Part shown: piece by piece, positions 47,623 through 54,071 of the stretch
How positions within the stretch are numbered: position 1 is the stretch's first letter
How the letters are laid out: each line of letters begins with the position of its first letter
Assembly (NCBI GenBank): GCA_019649035.1
Contig: BMAT01000578.1
Location: 48,116-102,186 of the forward strand
DNA from: Elysia marginata
Lineage: Eukaryota; Mollusca; Gastropoda; Plakobranchidae
Direction of reading: 5' to 3'
DNA length: 54,071 nt
Position numbers and translations under genes: made by a program
Notes under the pieces: generated by a model
The model's input: the letters and a program-made list of their open reading frames with translations, nothing else
The model's database searches: none
Told to the model about the DNA's origin: nothing

Positions 47623-48247
47623 TAGCGCCAGTTAAATTGTATTAAGACTACAGGTGTAACAAAGAGACGAGAAGCCTGGGCAAGACGGGAACAGAGAAAT
47701 AGCCGGGTCGTGGAAGAGGAGGCCGAGTGAAGCACAAGTCAAAAGAAAGCTGGAGAAGGGAAAAGGAGGACCATGGGCTTTAGTTAACAAAGCATGGCCT
47801 TAGATTAGGCCTACGTCTTGCCTGTTTTAGTTATGTAGTTTAATTACACACATGTACTCGCAGTGCAAAGTAAAACTGAGTGCGCGCAGATATCATAGGT
47901 CATGGTCTCTCAAACTTCACAGAGTTCACATCGTCATAGTCATACCTTTACATTGTAGTACGTTCAGTTGTAAATCTGAAACTTCGCTATTCACATAATG
48001 CAATTAGTTTTTACGGAAAAACACTGACTAAGATGCCTTGTACTTCAGTTGTTACTGTTTGTGATAAAAAGAAAAAAAGAAGGTGTCTTCGTTTTTTAAA
48101 TTTGACAGAACTTAAGATTATTGAAGAAGATAAATTAGGAAATAAAAGCAAGGCAGACGTTTGACGTAGTATATCATCATTACCTCAAGTACTTGATCCA
48201 GCAAATGGCTTTCCGAGAAACAGACCACAATTAAAAAATTTAGACCA

Positions 48248-48360
48248 GGATAGAGATAGAGAGAGAAGATAGGCAAAATAGGAAGAGATAGGCCTAGAGA
48301 ATGTAAGAGTGAAAGGGAGACAGACAGACACTGATACAGAGAGGATAGAGAGAGACAAAG
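48248..48360 (+). repeat. purine-rich AGA/GAGA tract
   Basis: About 110 bp dominated by AGATAGAGAGAGA and AGACAGACAGAC motifs. Similar purine tracts occur at 28098-28190 and 43321-43384. Confidence 0.6.
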
Positions 48361-48837
48361 ATTATATACGAAGCCCTTAGCGAAGGAAATCCAAGATGGC
48401 TGATGGGCTAATAGGGCCCGTGGGCCAATTGTCTGCTGTAAAACCAACGCAACCTATGGGTGTTATTACGTCATATTTTACCGTCGGCGGCACACAAGGT
48501 CTCCAGTCCACTCAAGGACATATTTATTTCCTTTGGCAATCAAGGGACACAACCTTGTTTAAGTTCTGTGTTCAATGGGTTTTTTTTCTCTTGAAGCTTA
48601 ACTGATTTACAAACATGTACAGTACTGTCATGTTTTCTTCTACTATAGGGCCTACAATGCCTTTTAAATCATTTTATAACAACCTTGTATCCAAGTCCTC
48701 CGGTTCAAGGAAAATGTAAATCCAGGCCCTACTATCTCGTTATATCCCAGGTTCACTGTATTATGTGGTAAAATATTAAAACTTTCGTTGATTTTTTTAA
48801 AGTGATTGAGTTTATTCATTTTTTCAAAACCAACGGG

Positions 48838-48951
48838 CCAAACGCTGCTTTAAAATATAGAGAAAAAGAAGCAAAATAGACCTTTAAATCCCATTTTCTC
48901 AAAATAATAGCTTTCAATTTCCGACTCATTACCCTGATTGTTAGACATGCA
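48838..48951. mobile_element. MITE, family I, partial copy D
   Basis: TTTAAAATATAGAGAAAAAG, GCAAAATAGACCTTTAAAT, CAATTTCCGACTCAT and the terminal 'taccctgattgttagacatgca' match the right half of copy B (24941-25189). The left half is not recognisable. Confidence 0.55.
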
Positions 48952-48955
48952 GTAT

Positions 48956-49137
48956 AATCCACTTTAAGTCAACACCTGTAAGGGAAACTCTTGCTTAAAG
49001 TCAACTCTCTTTGTCAGTCCCATTTTGTATTTCTTTATATTTTTGTTACGGTTAAAGTAAACTAAGTAAACTCTTGCTTAAAATCAACATATATTTTTGG
49101 TCCCGAGGTGTTGACTTTATCAGGATTCCACTGTATG
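48956..49137. mobile_element. TACAGTGGA-ended repeat with AAAGTCAACA units
   Basis: The right end reads TCAGGATTCCACTGTATGTA. The body carries repeated 'cttaaagtcaacacct' in one direction and 'aggtgttgactttat' in the other, so the piece is inverted. It is related to pieces at 44366-44480 and to the terminus at 53925-53932. It is probably a miniature Tc1/mariner- or pogo-like element. Confidence 0.45.
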
Positions 49138-50201
49138 TACCAAACAGACATGTATGCCTAACACAGACAGACACAAAAACTTTCCTTCAAGCACTTTTAT
49201 TATTTGGCATGTTATATGGTTGAAGCAAAATAACTATAGACGTGGACTTATTTTGTGTTCCAAATTACATCCAGTGTCACATTACATTGGATGGAGAAGA
49301 CCAAATTATTAAAAACATTCTCTTATTCTTAAAATAAAAATGTTTAAAACAAAACTGATAAATTTTGAACATTTCCAAAAGCTTTCTTCCACTCCAATTC
49401 ACATGTATTTATAATATTAGTACAAAAAGTTACACAGTAAAAGTAGGATTCTTATTTAAAACACATCAATCTTAGTAAAAATACTTGATTTTACATTACC
49501 AAAGAGTAAGAAAAAAATGAAATTTGTAAGTGTAGGCAAGAGATGTTCCATGAACTGGGCAAATTTTTGTCTTTGAGTTGACCAACTATTTAGCTGATCC
49601 GACAAAAGAGGTATATTTGAGCATCACTTACAGTGCTAGGAGAAAAGAAAAATAGACATCCTTCATTATCTTGTCCCAAATCATGAAACTAATAAAGAAA
49701 CGGCCTTATCCTTTTCCTGGTAATGGTCAAACTGGTTTATCAGAATTCTATAATTAAAATGCTAACATGGTATTGATTGGAAATCCCCACACACACACGG
49801 AATGGAGAAAAAATATGCTGTGGGACTGAAGTGAAAGGCTGAATTTTCAACTTTCTGTGATAGTTGACAATCATTCAAGAACTTTGTACATATATAATAT
49901 TGATACACAGAACCAAAAAAAAGAAACATTTTGAAAAGCAACACAGCTGTTTAATTTAGTTGCCTGACATCTGAAAGTTTTATAATGGCTCTTTTCACCT
50001 TTGTTTCTCCAAGACAATAAGTTAGTCCATTTTATAAATAATTGCAAAGATGTCTTTGCCTACATGGCCGGTCAATCTTACTGTTTGAAGGACTAGAATA
50101 CATTGGGACTTTGGTGAATGCACAACCGTTGCAAATTCTAGAGGATTAAAAATTTTACATCTTACATTTTTTATGCAGAAAAAGTTGACGCAAAGTATAA
50201 A
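49138..50201. other. no gene seen
   Basis: AT-rich. Near 49196 the minus strand has AATAAA-like polyadenylation signals, so part of the region to the right could be a 3' UTR of a minus-strand gene lying beyond the window. There is no coding evidence for this. Confidence 0.3.
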
Positions 50202-50360
50202 TACAGTGGAAATATCTTGATTTGAATCTGAAAGGAATTTGACTAAAACTTCGAACTACGAGGATGCAAATTATACACAAAGGATCGTATTGTTTATATC
50301 ACTCGGACATTTTTTTTTGCTTATTACCAGTAATAGCACTCCCCTCTCTTACTCAGCCCT
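50202..50360. mobile_element. CAGTGGAAAT-ended repeat (family II), left part
   Basis: TACAGTGGAAATATCTTGA at the left. The interior has AATTATACACAAAGGATCG and 'cttattaccagtaatagcactcccctctc', shared with copies at 18847 and 31670. The right end was not located. Confidence 0.5.
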
Positions 50361-51820
50361 CGGGGTACGACTGTATAATTGATTTTCCAATTGAACTGGT
50401 TAAATTCACTTATAAAAGGCATAAGGCATGAATGAACGATTCATTTCATAGAGACAAGATAAAGAAGACTCAACATATCAATGTGTCGATGAAGGCTGAA
50501 CTCGTTAAAAACAAAGAAGTCTGGAACCCTCACCTATTGTAATGTCGGTTATGAGGTTCCTTTATAATATTAATAAAGCAACCAAGAGGTAGTGGGTATA
50601 ATTTTTTTGTTTGTCCGTAACTTTGATAACTTAATCATGAATTTAGACTGTAGACCTGTACAAACACGCTTCAAATTTTATACTGTCACAGGCAACGTAT
50701 GATCTTTTGCGGTATCAAATACATGAAAAATTGCACAATGAATAAGTGTTATACCGGTATTATATATGCCAACTGAGAGACCTGTAAAATATTGAAGCAA
50801 TCTTTATAATTGGCAAAAAGCACTGGTGGAATTCAGACTTCTCTAACACTAAATTGACATAAGCTGTAGCAATGGTTATGACCTAAGAATGGTGCTTTCC
50901 AAAAAAACAGTCCAAGCATGCACATTTAATGAAATATATCTAATTTGCAGAGCCAAAAGACCTACTGCGGCACAAAGGCTTCACTGGACATTATTTGACA
51001 TCATAGTTGTAGCTAGATCACTTCTGATTGGTCAGCTGATGGCCTAGTGTGGCTGCAGCCAGCCCTTTTAATTTACAGTAATGCTCCATTCCTGATACGA
51101 TGACACACTATTCCACAAGATTATCTGACTGCGGAAACTTGCCCTGACCGCAGCCGTTTTTGTGAAAAGGGCTTGGTCATATGACCAGATGAATGCCCCA
51201 AGTGCAGCCAGGTGTGTAGACAATGCTTAGGATCACTTTAGATTACAGTCCAAGTTGTAATGTTCAACAATTTAATAACCTAGATCTAAATACAGCATAC
51301 ACACTAGCAAAGGGAAGCTACTCAGATGTGCTGTGCTGTTGATCTTCAAAACCAGAGTTCTACAAACTGGCCGCAAAGTTAAAAACACCTCACCTGAAAT
51401 TTCATGAAGGGAATTTTTACACAGTTCAAAGTTAGTTGACCTCCTGAATACAAACGGCTTTACCTATAGATTTGTAGAATGCATGTGGCACACACACTAA
51501 AAAAAGGGAAGCTACAAACAAAATCAGTCCTAACCACTGGCCGTGGCTTGGCTCTGAATACTATGGTTTAGTTTGACACTATATTCTGCTTACTGGTACT
51601 TAAGAAAATGTTAAAGAATGTTCAACAGTGCATCAACAAGATCAATTGGATTTATTCCATTGTCATAAAAATGAAGGGAGTAACTAGGTATTGGCTCACA
51701 AAATTACCGTAAATGCACATGATTTTGACAAAATGTTTCCTCATTACATTACTTTCACACATCAATCCATTCATAGCCGCAGCACCTGAACTCCTGCATG
51801 TAGGATATTTGTCTAGAGTA
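50361..51820. other. no gene seen
   Basis: Unique-looking AT-rich sequence without splice-bounded coding frames on either strand. Confidence 0.4.
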
Positions 51821-51921
51821 ATCAGGAATGAGAATAGAGTGCAAAAATTATCCTTCTTGCCAGAAACCAATTAATTGGTTTCAAACAGGAAGTTTTCCAA
51901 AAGGAACAATAATTTGCACTC
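51821..51921. mobile_element. ~100-bp hairpin MITE (family III), copy 2
   Basis: GAGTGCAAAAATTAT on the left and ATAATTTGCACTC on the right are near-perfect inverted termini. The centre is CCAATTAATTGG and the right arm contains AGGAAGTTTTCCAAAAGGAA. It is homologous to 24143-24240 but has better preserved ends. Confidence 0.65.
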
Positions 51922-54071
51922 AAACTCCTTTTCTGCACTAAACATTAGACTCATACATGCCATACCCAGTGATGCTAAGCTAAAACGGATGCAAATTCAT
52001 AATTCTGATGGCAGACAAACCGAAAGAAAGTTAAAACTAAAAGCCCGTTGAGTGAAAAAAGAGATGGTCCTAAAAATTACCTACAACGACATGATTATGT
52101 ACCTTGGATGTAAATGACCAGTGAAAATAAAATCTGAACATGGCACAAGATTCTTCGTCTTTTTTAGTTAAGTACTGTCATTCTTTTAGTTTTAGTTAAA
52201 ATTTATTTTTAAATTTCATATTTATAAATAGAACTGTAGAGTAGCATAAGGAGAGGCATTGTCTGTCTAACAGACCTGGAGCAGGAGCAATACCCTTAGA
52301 CGTTGTTGGTAGGTGGTGAATTACCCATAGGGTTTTTGGGGTTAAAATTAAATCAATTTTTAAAATTTAAACTAAAACCCTACATGGTAAATGTATGCAA
52401 AAAAAAAAAGGTTAAAACAGATGTAATCTTAAAGCTTGACTTTCCTTGATAGAAAGAACCAATCACCAACCAAGAGGTATAAAGGCACATTAGACATTAC
52501 ATATTTGGGCCTCTGCACATCTGGTTTTTCATTTTAACCTGAATGACAGACATAGAAATTAAAAGAGGAAGTTCCATTATGTTTTCTCTTATTTTCTTTT
52601 TTGCCTCATTTTACTTTGCAAGCCTGTTGATCTTTTACCAGAAATGAACATGTACCTTAAAATTTGCGTCACACAATTTTTACATCGGAATGCCATTTTG
52701 ATTATCTGTAGCTGGTCTACATGAGCATAGTAAATGCCATTTGCATGATGCTAAAAATGTTGCACCTGTTGACAACTTTCTGTATCATTTATTTATTTAT
52801 TTAAATTTAGGAGCAACAATTGAATAATATCATCAGGCACTGAGCTATTTAACAAAATTGAGTCAACTTCAAAAAGTCATATTTATATCTCAAAAAAAAA
52901 AAAAAACCATAAAGAAATGAAGGGTTTCTACAAAAATTACTCTGTAAGTGTAAATGAATAAGAATATTCCAATTTACATGAATATTTTATACTAAATGCT
53001 TTGACCGCAGGAATTATTTTTAAAGCTCTTCTCAAAATGACATCGCCACTTTTTTTTTAATTGAAATATTTCAAGATTAATAGACTTATGGAAAAAATAT
53101 AGATGTATATATCTAAGACTATCTGCTTACTTCACTTGTTTGGTTTGACAAAGAAAGTGACCTCAACTTTATTACATGAAACTGTCTGAGAGAAGTAGCC
53201 AGTGCTTCTAGTGTCATCAACTCATCACCCAATCTCAGAAATCAAACACCATTTTGATACTCGTTCAATCCATCACACTTCAACACATCCTTGGCAAATT
53301 ATATAATAGATTTGGCCATGCTGGGCACACTGCCTTAAAAGAAGCTGCCCCCGAACCACCTAAGAAAGCTCCCACTTTGGTTTGTCACATTATCTGTCAT
53401 TGGTTTAGAAATCCTTGGTTCCATGACTTTTCACTGGAAGCACTGGATACAATTTAATTTTCAAATAAGTTGGAGCAATTTTCATTGACTGAAGGTTGCC
53501 AGTTTTTTTTGTGTTTTTTTTTTTAACCCAGCCCTTGACAAGAAATGAATATTGCAAATTATCAAACTGACACTTCAAAAAAAGCTCATTCAAATTGGCA
53601 TGGTCTTTTGAGCATTATAAATTATTCTGAGCACTGTCGTACAGATTTAGCATAAATTAAAAAAACACAAACGTTTTTTTCTATGAATGGTTCCACATAA
53701 TTGCTCAAGGCATTAAATTATACTCATTGTTTATTTACAAAAAGGATTTCTCAATTTAAAGTACAAAGTAATCCAGTTAAGTTAAACCCCTCTATGCCTG
53801 ACTTAATGTTTATTTTATTCAAAGCAGTCACATAACAAAGAAAAATAGGAGAAAAGGGACCAAAACTCTAGTTTATCTTAACCTGAACTTTGTCTTAAAC
53901 AGGGTTTATCTTAAGCAGACTCCACTGTATGTAGGCAGTGGCTATACCTACTGAAAATAATCTCCACAATAATCTAGCAATACCACAAAGGAACACTTAA
54001 ATCATTCAAGAGTAAGACATTTCTAGAATATATGTACAATAGAATTACTAATTATGGAAAAAAAACATACC
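51922..54071. other. no gene seen to the window end
   Basis: AT-rich DNA with A/T homopolymers, a short (TTTA)n near 52788-52800 and a TCCACTGTATGTA repeat terminus near 53922-53934. I found no coding exon or RNA gene. Confidence 0.4.

Noticed and set aside
48396-48605. Possible first exon starting at an AAGATGGC motif (MADGLIGPVGQL...)
   Set aside because: The context resembles a start site and the area is less AT-rich, but there is no downstream exon, domain or clear donor site.
49138-54071. Hypothetical long 3' UTR of a minus-strand gene entering from the right
   Set aside because: Only AATAAA-type signals support it, and these are expected by chance in AT-rich DNA.
1-54071. CRISPR arrays, operons, bacterial-type promoters, LTR elements or integrated viral genes
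   Set aside because: None seen. The splice sites, Pol III tRNA gene and transposon types are all those of an animal nuclear genome.

Overview
The window looks like AT-rich animal nuclear DNA. It carries two multi-exon protein genes with canonical GT/AG introns, one nuclear tRNA gene, and many decayed transposons. A lophotrochozoan, most likely a mollusc, is my inference. It rests on the protein flavour, the repeat types and the frequent palindromes TACATGTA, TAGGCCTA and TAGATCTA; no species can be named.

Layout. Positions 1-4.5 kb are non-coding and hold two terminal-inverted-repeat (TIR) elements: a TTAA-flanked one at 848-1136 and a 1.6-kb CAGGG-ended one at 1593-3202. From 4557 to about 17.5 kb on the plus strand lies a nine-exon di-N-acetylchitobiase-like (CTBS-like, GH18) gene. 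It encodes a predicted 455-aa protein with a signal peptide and a C-terminal membrane anchor. The GH18 catalytic motif is degraded: the catalytic Glu is replaced by Leu. From 17.5 to 28.9 kb there is no recognisable gene, only a SINE-like piece, miniature inverted-repeat elements (MITEs), a 5'-truncated LINE on the minus strand, and a second fragment that may be a LINE tail or an exon. A tRNA-Glu(CTC) gene lies at 28904-28975 on the minus strand.

From 29226 to about 46.3 kb on the plus strand lies TRDMT1/DNMT2, the tRNA cytosine-38 methyltransferase. It has eight coding exons and a predicted 467 aa, with all signature motifs. Its intron 2 region (29.8-30.5 kb, upstream of exon 2) contains a piggyBac-like deletion derivative. 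Its sixth intron contains a nearly complete but dead 7.4-kb L1/Tx1-type LINE, bounded by a 16-nt direct repeat. From 46.3 to 54.1 kb there is no recognisable coding sequence, only repeat pieces, purine-rich tracts and a 3-base assembly gap.

How the parts relate: the two protein genes are unrelated in function (lysosomal-type glycan turnover; tRNA modification). The tRNA-Glu(CTC) has a C at position 38 and sits about 250 bp upstream of TRDMT1 in divergent orientation. It is therefore chemically able to be a substrate of its neighbour, though the adjacency may be chance. I found no CRISPR array, operon, rRNA, or convincing new multi-gene system. The strongest unusual signal is the apparently catalytically dead, membrane-tethered chitobiase homologue.
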